From: Ettlia oleoabundans
Taxonomy: Eukaryota > Chlorophyta > Chlorophyceae > Chlamydomonadales
DNA length: 33,828 nt
Reading direction: 5' to 3'
Assembly: GCA_019693395.1 (NCBI GenBank)
Contig: JAAMXP010002346.1
Span: 1-33,828, forward strand
Below, one piece after another: positions 1 through 10,700 of this stretch. Position 1 is the first letter of the stretch, and each line of letters begins with the position of its first letter. A model generated the notes under the pieces. That model searched no databases, was not told where the DNA came from, and saw nothing but the letters and a program-made list of their open reading frames with translations. Made by a program: the position numbers and the translations under genes.

Positions 1-1206
1 CCCGCAGGCACATCCCCCTAAACTGCCAGGCTTTTGCGCTCAACGGTGCGCAGGTGGTGTTCAACCCCTGCGCCACGGTGGAGGGCTTCACGGAGCCAAT
101 GTGGCCCGTGGAGGCGCGGTATGCGGCCATAGCAAACAGGTAGTTGCCGTGAGCACCTCCTCAGACCTTCACGCAGCCGGGATCACATGAGAGCCTGGGT
201 GCAGCCAACCAGACTGGCGGCTGTGGCCTGACCCATCTGGTCCTCCCAGTCGCATTGCCAGAAGAAGAAGTACCAGCATGCATGCACGCACGCAGCGTGT
301 AATGTCCGGGGTCTTGGTGGGCTTGGCCTTGTGGCAGTGCAGTGCTACAGTTGTGCCAACTTGCCGTTTGGTTCCGCCACCCATTTCTGTGCCACCCTCA
401 TTGCCCCCTTCCTCTTGTTGCAGCTACTACATGTGCGCCATCAACCGCGTGGGCACAGAAGTCTTTCCCAATGCATTCACCAGCGGCGACGGCAAGCCCG
501 CACATAAGGTGCGGCAGCGGTGGCAAGCAGTGCAGCAAGCCATGATGTAGCAGGACTGCCCTTGTAGGTCCCCAGCCCTGCCTTGTGCTGCATGTTGCCC
601 CGGGTGTACTAGGCGTGTTCATTGTGCGGGTTGCTTGCCCTGCACCCTCCACGAGGCGGCAGGACCTGGGCCCCTTTTATGGCAGCAGCTACGTTGCGGC
701 TCCCGATTCCAGCCGTACGCCGTCGCTGTCGCGCACCCGTGACGGCCTCATGGTGGCCGACCTGGACCTCAACCTGTGCCGCCAGGTGAGGCCGTGGATC
801 AGGGGGCCACGCCTTGATACAGTGCGCTGGTTGTAGAGACTGATGTGGGTGGTACCGTTCAGGCTGTTGGTGCCACTTTGGGCGGCTTGGAACCCCAACA
901 GCTCACTGTGTTTGGCAGACAGCTGGGCCCCGTCATGCAGCCCGGCACGGGTGATACCCAGTCCTATCCTTCATTCCACCCTGCAACGCGGGGTCCTCCT
1001 GCCAACTCTTGGCGGCCGTGGGCTGTTGGCTACTCACTGAGCCAATGTTCCTCCCCCCTGCCCCCCTGCCCACATGGCCTCAGTACCAGGACAAGTGGGG
1101 GTTCCGCATGACGGCGCGGTACGAGATGTACGCTGAGCAGTTGGCGCGGTACATGTGCCATGATTTCCAGCCGCAGGTTGTCAAGGACCCCTCGCTCTCG
1201 CTCTGA
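1..1206 (+). CDS. PYD3: beta-ureidopropionase (beta-alanine synthase), 3' part
   Basis: This enzyme of the nitrilase/carbon-nitrogen hydrolase superfamily hydrolyses N-carbamoyl-beta-alanine to beta-alanine, CO2 and ammonia, the last step of reductive pyrimidine breakdown. Four exons can be joined in phase: 1-139 (partial), 424-508, 663-785 and 1084-1206, all introns GT-AG. The translation begins RRHIPLN and runs through [60 protein letters not shown] and [20 protein letters not shown], which follow the animal and plant enzymes almost residue for residue to the C-terminus. In family members the catalytic Cys lies just before the HIPLN motif, so it and the Glu and Lys of the triad are outside the window. 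The acceptor at the very start (CAG, bases 5-7) may be real or may be coding. Stop TGA at 1204. The 5' portion is missing only because the window starts inside the gene. Confidence 0.93.
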
Positions 1207-1744
1207 AGGGACACGGGGCCAGCACAGCTCCGGCAGAGCACAGCGGTCCAGTTGGTTCTCATGTGGAGTATGCCAGTTGCCTTCCCTCGGGTAGCTGGAA
1301 CCGCATACACATGGGGTTCCTGCATCCTGAGTAAACGGCTGCAAACTCAAGAAGAATTCATTTTTACGCACGACATTCTTCTTTTTGTCGGTCTTATTTC
1401 GAGCCATTGACATTAGTGTGGAGAAGCCTGGCTGACTGGATACAGTGTGGCCAGTGCACTGTGCCCCTACCACGAACTGCGCATGTTGCTCTAACGTGAT
1501 GTCCAGCAACTCAAGTAAGGGAGGGAGTGAAGTGACCCGCCGAACACCAGTCATCTGAATATCAGGCCAAGGCTCTCACATTCAGGTTCCGTTGGCAGCG
1601 GGACGCTACGCGTGCTGTCACATAGCAGGCGTGGCATCCTGCAGTCCCGCAGCAGCAATCTCGCGAAACGAACCATCCCGTTGCTGTGTGCTTAATGACT
1701 GTGCGTTGTATACGCTTGCCACAACCTGCCAGCGTGCCTTGGCG
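1207..1744. other. spacer between two plus-strand genes
   Basis: This stretch holds the 3' UTR of the beta-ureidopropionase gene and the promoter and 5' UTR of QNG1. I see no convincing coding exon, RNA gene or TGTAA poly(A) element. The open frames here lack codon bias or family resemblance. Confidence 0.6.
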
Positions 1745-3510
1745 ATGAACCCTTGCGCGTTGGTGCGGGAAAGCGCCCTTCACGCGGTGACAAACGCTGA
1801 TTTGGTGACCATAAACGATGCAGGTAAGGGCGGCAGATCAATACGTGCATGATCTCAGGGAGGAGTTGCACCTGCCCTGCACTCCCGTCACCGCCACCGC
1901 CACCGCCAACACCACTCCAACATCACCACCACAAGGTGCTTCAAGGTTGTTCCATTGATTTACTTCCGTTGAAAGACTGCATGCTTGATGCCCCTGAGCA
2001 GCAATCCAGAAGGTTGTCAATTCCCTGGAGGATGTGTCAGCCATCACGGCAGGCAGCTTTGACCAGCAGCTGCACTACTGGGACGCCGGCTGCCCCGACA
2101 CCGTGGCCCAGTACCTGCTGGCTGTTGATGCGCTGGTATGTGCAGCAGGTGGTGCAGCAGTGTACCTGACAGCGGCGGCAGGTGTGTATGCAATCGCTCC
2201 TTCCGCCACCCGCGGCAAATTTTCTCATGCCTCCCTGCCCCCGGTGATGGCATGCCCTGGCAGAACTTCTGTTTTTGGCCCGATCCCGAGCTTGAGTACG
2301 AGCACTTGGCTGGGGGCCTGCGCCGTTCCCTTGTGTCTGACCCCCGCGCCCTAGACGCACAGCGCCTGGCCGCCATCGACGGTCCTGGCCTGCGGCGCCT
2401 GCTGCAATGGCCGCGCCCTCTGCCCCTGGAACAGGAACGGGCACGCCTGCTGCGCGAGGTGTGCTGGGCAGGAATGGGGCGGCCAGCTGGCTGATCTGTG
2501 AGCAGGCAGCAGGCGGCCGGCAGCAGGCGGCTCTCTTGCTGGCCTATGGCGGGCTGGACCCCATGCTGCAAATGTACCATTTGACCGTCTGCAAGGCATA
2601 GGAGCAATATTGTATCAACTTCCTCGCTTGACCTTCCGTGTCTGTCAAACAGGTCGGCACTGCTCTGCTGGAGGTGTATGGCGGCCTGGCTGCCAACCTG
2701 GTGAGGGCGGCGGGGCAGTCGGCGGTGCACCTGGTGGCCCTCACTGCTGCTGCTTTCCCAGGGTTTAGGGACCATGCAGTGTACAGGTGATGCGGCAGTT
2801 GTTGCTCTGGGGAGGTGCATGAACAGCAGGGCTTCAGTAATGCTCCAGCCCCTGCCCCATCGGCTGTTCATAATCTGCAGCACCAGCCAACAGATGGAGA
2901 AACGTGTGCACGGAGGGGTGCTGGATTGCAGGGGGCGGCAGCTCTTCTTCTACAAGCGCGCCCAAATTTTTGTGGGAGACGTGTATGGCTGCTTCAAGGG
3001 CGAAGGCTTGGGGCGCTTCACCGACATCCACCAGCTCACAATGTTTGCAGGCCAGCCACTGCCGCCCTTACTTGTAACTGAGGCGTCACACAGGCGCTGC
3101 CCTTCAGGATGAACAGCAACTTGATCAGCTGTTGTACACACATATGTTGTTCTGCTCACAGCCCTAGCACAACCTCCTCCTTCCCCCCGTTTGTGCTTGC
3201 AGATTACCGTGTGCCGGTGGTGCTGCGGGAGCTGAGCATTTTGCAATACTCCCCAGCGCTGGCCGCCACCGTGGACGGTTGCCAGGACCTGGCAGCAGGC
3301 GGGATGGAAGAGATCGAGATACGAGCAAGCACCATTGTGGCAGTGGAACGATTGCGAGAGGCACTGGCTGCAAGGTTGAAGGCGGAGGGGCGTGCAGAAG
3401 AGGCAGGCCAACTCTCGGCAGTGCTGATTGATTGGTGGCTGTGGGAGCAGGGAGAGAGGGATAGGCAGCACCACCGGCCACACCACCGTACACTGACCAT
3501 CTATTATTGA
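1745..3510 (+). CDS. QNG1: queuosine 5'-phosphate N-glycosylase/hydrolase (QNG1, DUF2419)
   Basis: The family releases the queuine base from queuosine nucleotides, so that eukaryotes that cannot make queuine can recycle it into tRNA position 34. Six exons join in phase: 1745-1823, 2002-2135, 2264-2458, 2653-2786, 2932-3050 and 3203-3510, giving 322 residues (human QNG1 is about 340). Matches to the human protein run end to end. The N-terminus MNPCALVRESALH corresponds to the human NPRESSKF region. LNFCFW corresponds to LNFSFW. FFYKRAQIFVGDVYG (about residues 186-200) is the hallmark FYKRAQ segment, followed by FTDIHQLTMFADYRVP. The C-terminus, LIDWWLWEQGERD to TIYY, matches the human DYYLWDYAHDHRED to IYY. 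Intron 5 has a GC donor (3051): no GT in the area restores the frame, and GCA G|AT TAC gives the conserved ADYR. The start is the only ATG in frame with the conserved N-terminus. Confidence 0.93.
3051..3202 (+). other. GC-AG intron in QNG1
   Basis: The exon ends TTTGCAG and the intron begins GCCAGCC and ends TTGCAG. The splice rebuilds the conserved MFADYR motif. The GT in CTTGTAAC at about 3074 leaves the wrong phase. Confidence 0.8.
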
Positions 3511-3806
3511 GCAGATACTGCTAGTGTTTGATGAGAGCTTTAGTTTTTTGAGATGTGAGCCACGGCACATTAGGGCACCTTTACAAGCCTGTTTCAAGCG
3601 CTTCATAACAACCGATTTGCTAAACATTGACATGCCGAAAGATTGATTAGCAGACTTGCCAGACCAGCCATACATCCTCACAGACAACAACTGCAACAAC
3701 AACTAGGTGTCTACTGACCATGGCATGCAGGCAAGTCTGGGCTTCACCAAATTTATTTCCAGGGTGCCAGGTTGTTGTCAGGCTGGTTTAGGCAAGAGGT
3801 GCAGGT
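3511..3806. other. convergent 3' flanks
   Basis: This is the space between the QNG1 stop (+) and the stop of the next minus-strand gene. It probably holds both 3' UTRs. I see nothing else. Confidence 0.6.
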
Positions 3807-4581
3807 TTACAGTCCCAAGCGCTGCTTCACCCACATCTTGAGCAACTCCCGCTGGATGTTGGTACCCAGCACCTGCTGAGCCATGCCGCTCAGCTTGTCA
3901 TAGTCCTCCTCCTTGTTTTCAAACTGCAGGGTACAACAAAAGACCAGGCAACGCCAGCAGTCAATTCAACGCCAGCAGTCAATTCAACGCCAGCAGTCAA
4001 TTCAACCTTTCTCATTCACCTGAGCAGGGGAGCTGGTTAGCAGTTCCCAACTTGGGTTCTTTGTTGGTCCTCAATGTGGCAAGTACAGGGGAGGGATATA
4101 AAGCTGCCTGGAGCAATCGTCGTGGTGCTCATCATGTGGGCACAATGAGGCAGCAGCACGCTGCAGGGCCTCAACAGGAACCTGGGCAGCAGCCGCAGCT
4201 GGCCAGCATTGTCAACCCAGGCACCACTCACCTGCTTTCCCTCCTTCTGCTGAAACATGCCCAGCAGCGTGTCCACCACCCCCTCGTTAGCACGACCACC
4301 ACCCGGCTGCTTGTCACCAACACCCGCTTCCTCAGCATGGGTGCCGCCACCAAGGAAGTGCTGTGCGGCAGCGCCCAGCAGGCCGCTGCCCTGGTCACCC
4401 TGCTTGTCACCGGTGCCAGCCTCCTGACCGCGGCCCGACATAAACTGCTGCGCCAATTCGCGTGCTTGCTGCAAACCAGAGCCGGGGAGCAGGGGCAGTG
4501 AAATGTTCGTGTGTGAGTCTCGCGTAGCCTTGGACGACTTGGTTGCCTGACCCGCATCACACAAAGCCAGCGCACCTCCAT
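3807..4581 (-). CDS. small Gly-rich protein of unknown function
   Basis: I do not recognise the family. The model has three exons: 4576-4581 (ATGGAG only), 4232-4468 and 3807-3923, giving about 119 residues. The N-terminus reads MEQARELAQQFMSGRGQEAG. It is followed by a hydrophilic Gly/Gln/Asp-rich stretch containing a repeated DKQ-G motif and GLLGAAAQHFLGGG, and then a helical, charged C-terminus (FENKEEDYDKLSGMAQQ to VKQRLGL). The frame and all four splice junctions agree, and the helix-plus-glycine pattern is typical of small soluble stress-type proteins, but that is only an impression. The first exon of 6 nt is inferred from a good donor after the only suitable ATG and needs transcript support. 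The stop codon overlaps a TGTAA (3807-3811). An 18-bp tandem repeat lies in intron 2. Confidence 0.6.
3949..4004. repeat. 18-bp tandem repeat, about three copies
   Basis: The unit CAACGCCAGCAGTCAATT is repeated head to tail about three times without change, inside the last intron of the Gly-rich gene on the opposite strand. Confidence 0.9.
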
Positions 4582-4757
4582 GTTGTTAAATTGCGTGGTT
4601 GTTCAAAGACAGCGCGGGTGGCCGCTGGGCACGTTATGACACGACCTGCAGCTGCGCCCTAGTTACGTCAAAATGCTGTGTGTGCGTAGCACCACGACAT
4701 CCTCGTTACCCAGCTGCCCCTTCTCCGGAGCACCGCTTTGCACAAACCCAGGCAGCC
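4582..4757. promoter_or_regulatory. bidirectional promoter region
   Basis: This 176-bp gap separates the start codons of the divergent Gly-rich gene (-) and the next gene (+). Both promoters and 5' UTRs must fit here if the starts are right. No TATA box stands out. Confidence 0.45.
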
Positions 4758-5549
4758 ATGCTTGCAATCACTACGTCAAGGTCGAAGGTGGAAGTGCTCC
4801 AGCAGCTACCCAACGCTGCTCTAAGCATAGCTGTGGCTGTCGCTCAGCACCGTCCGGCAGGCACAGCAGCGGCTAGCAGTGGTGGTGAAGAGCCCCGCGT
4901 TGCTGCAGGCAGCCTGGCACAGGGGCGCACTGTTGTGCAGGGCCCGTTACCCGGCATGCATTTGCCAGATCCCGCAGATGCAAAAGCAGCCAGCGCCCTC
5001 GACACTGTCAAGGTGTGCGCCAGGAACGTTGACTAAGTCGAGAGCTGCCCCGCTTTGCTTTTTACAGCTTGTTATAAACATTCCAGCGTTTCAGTGATGG
5101 TTCCCATCAGGAGTTCTCTGGCTTGTTTCCTGTTCCACATGAATGCAGGATATATTGAGGCCCAGCTGGTGCCGCGGGCAGGCGTATCATTATGCAGAGC
5201 ACAGCGCCAGGGCCGTGGTGAAAGAGCAGCTGGCCAGCGGAGCGGCCAACCCAGGCGTCGAGGCCATGTGCGCGCAAGCAAGCTATGGAGAGGGGAGGAA
5301 GGAAACAGCCCGTTTGACCAATATTGCAGGACCCCTGCATCTGTCACTGAGTAGTTCACGCGCTTCCAAGATGTGCACCACCGTTGCAGGTATGCGCCCG
5401 TGGAGGCTGTGGGCGACGAGATAACGGCACCCAGGAGCTGGCACTTTTCAAACCGCTCTGACCACCTGGATGATGCAAGGCAGGAGGAGGTGGCAGCACA
5501 AGCCAGGCGTATCAAGGGCAGAACAGGAAAGGAAACGGAGGGATTGTAA
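4758..5549 (+). CDS. small protein of unknown function
   Basis: I do not recognise the family. Exon 1 is 4758-5012 (MLAITTSRSKVEVLQQLPNA to ALDTVK, 85 codons) with a clean GT donor. Exon 2 starts at 5149 after a pyrimidine-rich acceptor and reads DILRPSWCRGQAYHYAEHSA, then RAVVKEQLASGAANPGVEAM. The last exon is 5390-5549 (YAPVEAVGDEITAPRSWHFS to GRTGKETEGL). The donor of exon 2 is uncertain: a GT at 5268 and a GC donor at about 5274 both keep the phase. The result is a basic, helical protein of about 175 residues without membrane segments. An upstream in-frame ATG at 4599 would add a Cys-rich stretch that looks non-coding, so 4758 is preferred. The stop overlaps a TGTAA at 5545-5549. Confidence 0.5.
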
Positions 5550-5565
5550 GTCACATGGCGATTGA

Positions 5566-5586
5566 ATGGCATGGCATGGCATGGCA
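5566..5586. repeat. (TGGCA)n short repeat
   Basis: About four copies of TGGCA lie just after the stop of the preceding gene, within its probable 3' UTR. Confidence 0.8.
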
Positions 5587-5741
5587 TCAAGGAATGTATT
5601 GAGCACAGATTTTGAATCGAGCAAAGGCTGAAATAGTGATGAGGCCAGCATTGCACTATGTTGCTAACAGCCAGGCAGAGCTGCTGACTAAAATCCTGGG
5701 GGCCCTTATGGCATTCTAGCACTCAGCAACAGGCCTGCTCA

Positions 5742-6744
5742 TCATACTCCACCCTCTACTCTTCCGCAAGCCTTGGCCAGCAGTTGAGCCAAGCGCTGCG
5801 CCTGGCTGAGCGCTACTGCTAGTGCCTGCTGCACTTGCTGCCCCGCCTGCCCACGTGGGGCGTGCAGTCTGGCGTACTCTGCACGCTCCAGCATGCACTT
5901 GGCTTCCGCAATCTGCCGCTGCTCGGTGCGCTGCCGTGCATCTTGCAGCTGCTGTGTGATGGCTGATGGGGGCGTGTAGGAGACAGCCAGCATGGCCACT
6001 CCGTCAGCACAGCCGCGGTGCTGCCTGAGCAGGTAGATTAGAGTTGCCTCATCGGCAGATTGCAAGCAGGGGGGGAAAGAAACATTGATGATCTAGGTTT
6101 TGCACCCTTCATGAGCGGGCATGGGTGGTGATCCGCAAGCACCTCACAAACCACACGACACGCGACTCACAGATCATAACTGCCAAAACCTCACCAGCTT
6201 GAGCTCAGGCTGCTGCTGCTGCTGCTCCTTGCATGGTGGCAGCTGCCTTGCATGCTGTTGCCGGCGCTGGTGTTGCTGTTGCTCCATCTGTTCTTTTTTA
6301 ACATGCTGCTGTTCTTCTTGCTGCTGCTGTGGCTTCTGCTGCCGCTGCCCCTGCTGTGGTGGGTGCTGTGGCCACTTTTCCTGCTGCTGTTGCCACTGCT
6401 CAGCGTGCTGCTGCACAGATTCATGCCGAAACTCGAAATGATGGCCCTGTGTTTGTGTCGACTGGGGCGATACAGTGTCGCCGCGGTTGCTGCGGGGATG
6501 CTCCCTGAATTTCACCGTCACTGCTGCTGGTGCTGGCAGCACGCGCTTGTGCCCAGCATCTGGTTTCCCTGCAGCATATATGTCTGTTAGGGTCAGTGAG
6601 CTGCATGAACGCGCAACCCACGAGCCTTTGCAGGCTAACTTGCTTGCCTTTTCGTTTACGGCTGTGGTTGGGGGTTCCGCCGCCTGTGACCTGTTGATGC
6701 TCATTGGCAGCAGGTTCGCTGAGTGTTTGCGCTTGCTCGGCCAT
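5742..6744 (-). CDS. glutamine-rich protein of unknown function
   Basis: Three exons join in phase: 6648-6744, 6195-6568 and 5742-6047, giving 258 residues. The N-terminus MAEQAQTLSEPAANEHQ is followed by a basic cluster HSRKRKGK, a possible nuclear localisation signal. Residues about 85-155 are dominated by Gln runs broken by Lys, Glu and His. The C-terminal 100 residues form an ordinary helical region (ATLIYLLRQHRGCADGVAM, then RTEQRQIAEAKCMLERAEY) with Ala/Gln-rich heptad-like spacing, so coiled coil is likely. The composition suggests a nuclear or transcription-related role, but I see no named domain. Intron 1 has a GC donor (AAAAG|GCAAGC); it is the choice that keeps phase with the next exon. 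The second acceptor (GATGAG|GCAAC) is less certain. Confidence 0.62.
6207..6420. repeat. interrupted CTG/CAG trinucleotide tract
   Basis: Repeated CTG triplets on the plus strand (CAG on the coding minus strand) encode the Gln runs of the protein above. Interruptions by TTC, TGG and CAC limit uninterrupted stretches to about five units. Confidence 0.85.
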
Positions 6745-7706
6745 CTTGTAACGGCTCGGCCTTGCTGATCTAGGTAAACACGCTTACAAGACAAAAAGAA
6801 GACAGCACAAGTTTTCCGATCAGCCAAGGAGCCGAACGCGGTTGATTGTCTCCATACAAGCCCAGCACGGAGCCGCAGTCAGTAAAGCCAGTGCCAGAGC
6901 GTCGAGGCAGCGCTCGAGGCTCACGTACTTACCAAACCCCGATCTTCCGACGTTGCAAGGCCAGCAAGGTCATGGGTGAGCAGCCCGCGACGGGGTAGTT
7001 TGCGTTGGATAACGGTGGCGTTGATCCTGTGACGCGTCATGACTCAATGATTGACGCCACTAGTCGACTGGCGGTTGCGCCGGCGGGGTAGCATCACATC
7101 AAGCAACCAAAACCCAATGTATGGCTGCAAGGCGTCTCTCCCTCACACTAACACCTGCAACAATGATTTCCACTTGACAGACTCGTGACTGCAAGCAGCA
7201 ATTAGCACTGCCAGGCAGCCAGGCAGCAACCAAATCGGGGTTTGTTGCATTTCAGTTGTGGTGCACCGAGGAATGGTACACTTTCTGAAACATGAGCTGA
7301 CCCAAGCGGTGAAAAAAACCCCGTAAGATATGGCTGCGCAAATGATTGCGGTTTGATTATTAATCAGACAACGAGCAACAAATGACAACAAAACCGCGAT
7401 GAACGAACAAGAGCGCGGCAAAATGAACCAGAGAGCCTTCAAGGGCAAAGGGGCCCTTTTTAAGGCAAGCCACTGGTACCAACGACAGGAGAGGCTGACA
7501 TTCTTATACATGTCATACAGTCAAAGAAGGTGCCTGATACAGGGACAAGATGGTGCTAAGAACCTTTGTGCAGGACGCCAAGTCAGTCAAGTCGTCAAAG
7601 CATGTATGCGCACGCTGCAACACAAATGGTGCCCAGCAGCCGCCACCTAGCCGCAGGAGTTGGGAAAGTTAACCACCCTGCGCCGTGTTCTGTAACTGAA
7701 TATGCT
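6745..7706. other. spacer: promoter of the Gln-rich gene and 3' flank of the Tudor gene
   Basis: The spacer lies between two minus-strand genes. The part near 6745 should hold the promoter and 5' UTR of the Gln-rich gene and the part near 7706 the 3' UTR of the five-Tudor gene. The open frames at 7143-7511 (-) and 7399-7650 (+) overlap each other and show no recognisable motif or splice partner, so I treat them as chance. Confidence 0.5.
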
Positions 7707-10700
7707 TTATGGCGCCGCGCGCAATGCCTCTGCCTCTTCTGGCTGCAGTGCATCCAGATCCATGGCTGCTGTGGATGGCACCTGCAAGCCGCTTAGCAGA
7801 TCACCTGCGGCGCCACCATCATCCAGGCTTAGCAGCACAGAGTTTCCACTGCAGAATACCAGCAGGGGGGGTAGGGGTGAAGGGGTTCACATCATGGAGT
7901 GACAACTGGTAGTCCCGAAACGGAAGGCGCAAGGCAGGGCGTGCATGCCATGGAAGCAGGGCATCTGCGGGCCCGCAAGCAGACGCATGTGTTGTGCATA
8001 AGAATACGGCCCAGCGATCAATAGATTGAAGACTGGCATGATTGCAATAGCTCAGCAGGTGCATTCTTACCCGCCCAGCATGCCTGATGCATTGCGTGAA
8101 AGCGGCAACAGGTGCGCCATTGAGTCGCCACGTGGCATGGCAGGCATGGGCAGCTGCATCATCAAAGCCTCCATACCACCCGCCAGGCTGCTGTGCGGCA
8201 TGGCAGCCAGCCCGCCCTCCGCCTCGCCCCCACCCAGCGGCAGCGGTGGGGGCAGCAGGCTGCCGATGCTGCTGTCCAGCCCGCCGCCGTGCACGGGTGG
8301 GCAGACGGGGGCGGGCTTAAAGGGTGACAGTATGGCGGGACTCTGCTGGCCCATAGACGGCAGAGCAGCCACCATAGCATCTGACAGCGTGCTGCCCTCC
8401 TGCTGCAGGCTGCTGCCATCATCCCCATCCTGCTCCCCCTGCGGTTTGATCTTGGCACCCTTGGGCATGGTGATGCAGCGGGGAGACAGCGGCATGCCAT
8501 CTCCAGCAGTCAAGGGGTCGACAAAGCCGGAGCCACCGCGTGCGGCGGAATCCGCTCCCGTGTCCCTGTCCTCATCGTCTGCACCAGTGAAGGGGCAGGG
8601 GTGGAGCCAGGTTCCAAGCCGCAGGGTGCATGCGGTGAGCAGTACAAATCACGCACAAGGTCTTGGTAGGCCACACAGTCCGCCTTAGGGAACCAGGCGG
8701 CGCTCCCTTGTGCATCGCACTTCAAGTCAAGGGTTGACTTGCCCACTCCCATAACATATGCTAGCAGATGCACGCACAGCTGCCGTGACATCAAATTAAA
8801 CTGGCCCCGATGCCAGGCCCACCTGACGATCCACTGGAAGAGGCCTCAGAGTCAGCAGGGTGCGGCCGCTTGTGGTGAAAGGGGGAGTAACTAACTGCAG
8901 AGCCTCGGGCCAGGCGGTGCAGGCCTGAGGTGTGGCTGGAGCCCAGCAGGCGGCCGGCAGCGGTGGGGGAGGTGAGCCCCCCACCAGTTGCCACGCCGCA
9001 CGCCTGCCTTGCCGCCTCCTCTACTTGCATGCGGCTGGGCAGTGGGGTTGGGACCCCCTTGACGATTGTCTGCTGCGCCTTGGCCACACGCTGAGACATG
9101 GCACCAAGGGCACGTACACGAGCCTCCAGCCGTGCGCGCCCATGCGGCAACGGCGCAGCCAACGCCGCCGCCATTTGCGTGTCTGCTGATGCCGCGCTGC
9201 CAGTGCTGCTTGCTGAACTGGACATGTAGATGCGCACAGTAATGGGCTGCGGCAGCGCCACAGGACCGCCCGCTTCGCCGCCACCAAGGCAGCCCAACCC
9301 AGCCACCCGGCTCATCTGGCGTACCACCACAGGCTGGCCCAAATGCGGGGCGTTGGGCTCGGAACCCTGCAGGCAGGGCATAGGGACATGCCAGGTGTTC
9401 CAGGTGTTGGAGCTAGCGAGTACAGGAACGATGGATACTACAGCTGGATGGAGTGTTTCCCAGCTGGGAAATGAGCCGCCATCTGCTTTGCCCTGCTGGG
9501 TGCATGGCGCGGCTCCAGCCCAATCAACCTGACAAGCACCCAGCTACAGGCCTCCCTGACACAGGCAATATGCAGCTTGTGTCTGAGCCCAGGCTCAGGG
9601 CAGTGATGGCAGCAGGAGGGTGGCGCGACGCCTTACCGCAGCCGAGGGCCGCAGCTGTGGCAGCGAGAGGAAGCGCTGCAGCTGCGCCCCGTTGTTCTCT
9701 GCTAGCGACGCCTCTGCTCCTGCGGCTACATCCCAGGGGTGCAGCCCTGGACCGCCAGCCAACGGCGTGGGCGCTGGGGACAGGCCGTCCGACAGCGTGC
9801 GCTGGAACGGGCGGCGCCCAGGGGCAGCGCGGGGTCGGTACTCAAACTGCAGGCATGAAAGCAGGTAGGATTGCTAGGTGACGAGTCTGGAGTCAACAGG
9901 CAATCAGTGTGGCAGCCCGCAGTGAGTGGGGCAATGTGTTGAGCAGGGGCAGGTGCAGGTGCTGCGCTTTGCAGCTGTAGAGCACCACAACACAGCATCT
10001 GTATGCCCTCCAACCACTGCTCTGTGTTCAACCTCAATGCAAGCATTATACCGCTCCTACACCGATTATCTCCCATTCTCACAAAAAGACTTGGTGAAAC
10101 ACAAAACAAAACCCGTGGCACAAAACAACAGGTGCCAAGACCAAACACCATGGCACAAAACAACAAGTGCCAAGACCAACAAACCCCCCAAAAGCAAACC
10201 CTCACCGCCTCATAGTCTGGGTCACTGTCATCGCCACCCCGCCGCCGACCACGCACACCGCCGCATCCGCCCTCTTCCAGCCTCTCACGGTCAACTGCAG
10301 CGGCAGCAGCAGGAGCGCCATTGGTCGGAGAAGGGCAGCTGCAGCAACAAACCCCACCTGACGAGCTGGTGAAACTCCCGGCGGGAAAAGGGCAAACAGA
10401 ATGACGAGGAATACCTGCTGCTTTCCTGCAACCAACTGCTGCCGGCAGAACGCTGGAAAAGAATTGGAGAGCGCAAACACGCTAAAACATCAAGCTGCGA
10501 GGGCTGCCGTAGGCAACCAGACGGTTGCAGCATCCACCTGCCGCGCCGGGTGCCAGTATCCACTTGATCTTGTCCACGCCCAGCTGCAGAGGACCCTCCT
10601 CCCCATCATCATACGCCACCTCATGCCGCCCGCTGGCAGTGTCATACCCCACAATCTCGCCGGAATAAAAGGCCTGGTCAGCAGGCCAGTACACGCCAAC

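Noticed and set aside
6121..6590. Cys-rich and Leu-rich plus-strand frames
   Set aside because: They are the antisense of the CAG (Gln) tract, where CTG/TGC codons automatically give Leu or Cys runs.
7143..7511. 122-codon minus-strand frame with hydrophobic stretches
   Set aside because: It lies in the expected 3' UTR of the Tudor gene, overlaps a plus-strand frame, and shows no family resemblance.
8593..8822. Open minus-strand frame (GSAAWFPKADCVAYQDLVRD) as an exon of the Tudor gene
   Set aside because: Joining the flanking exons directly (8823 to 8578) is in phase and gives a smooth acidic Ser/Asp run; including this stretch needs extra weak splice sites.
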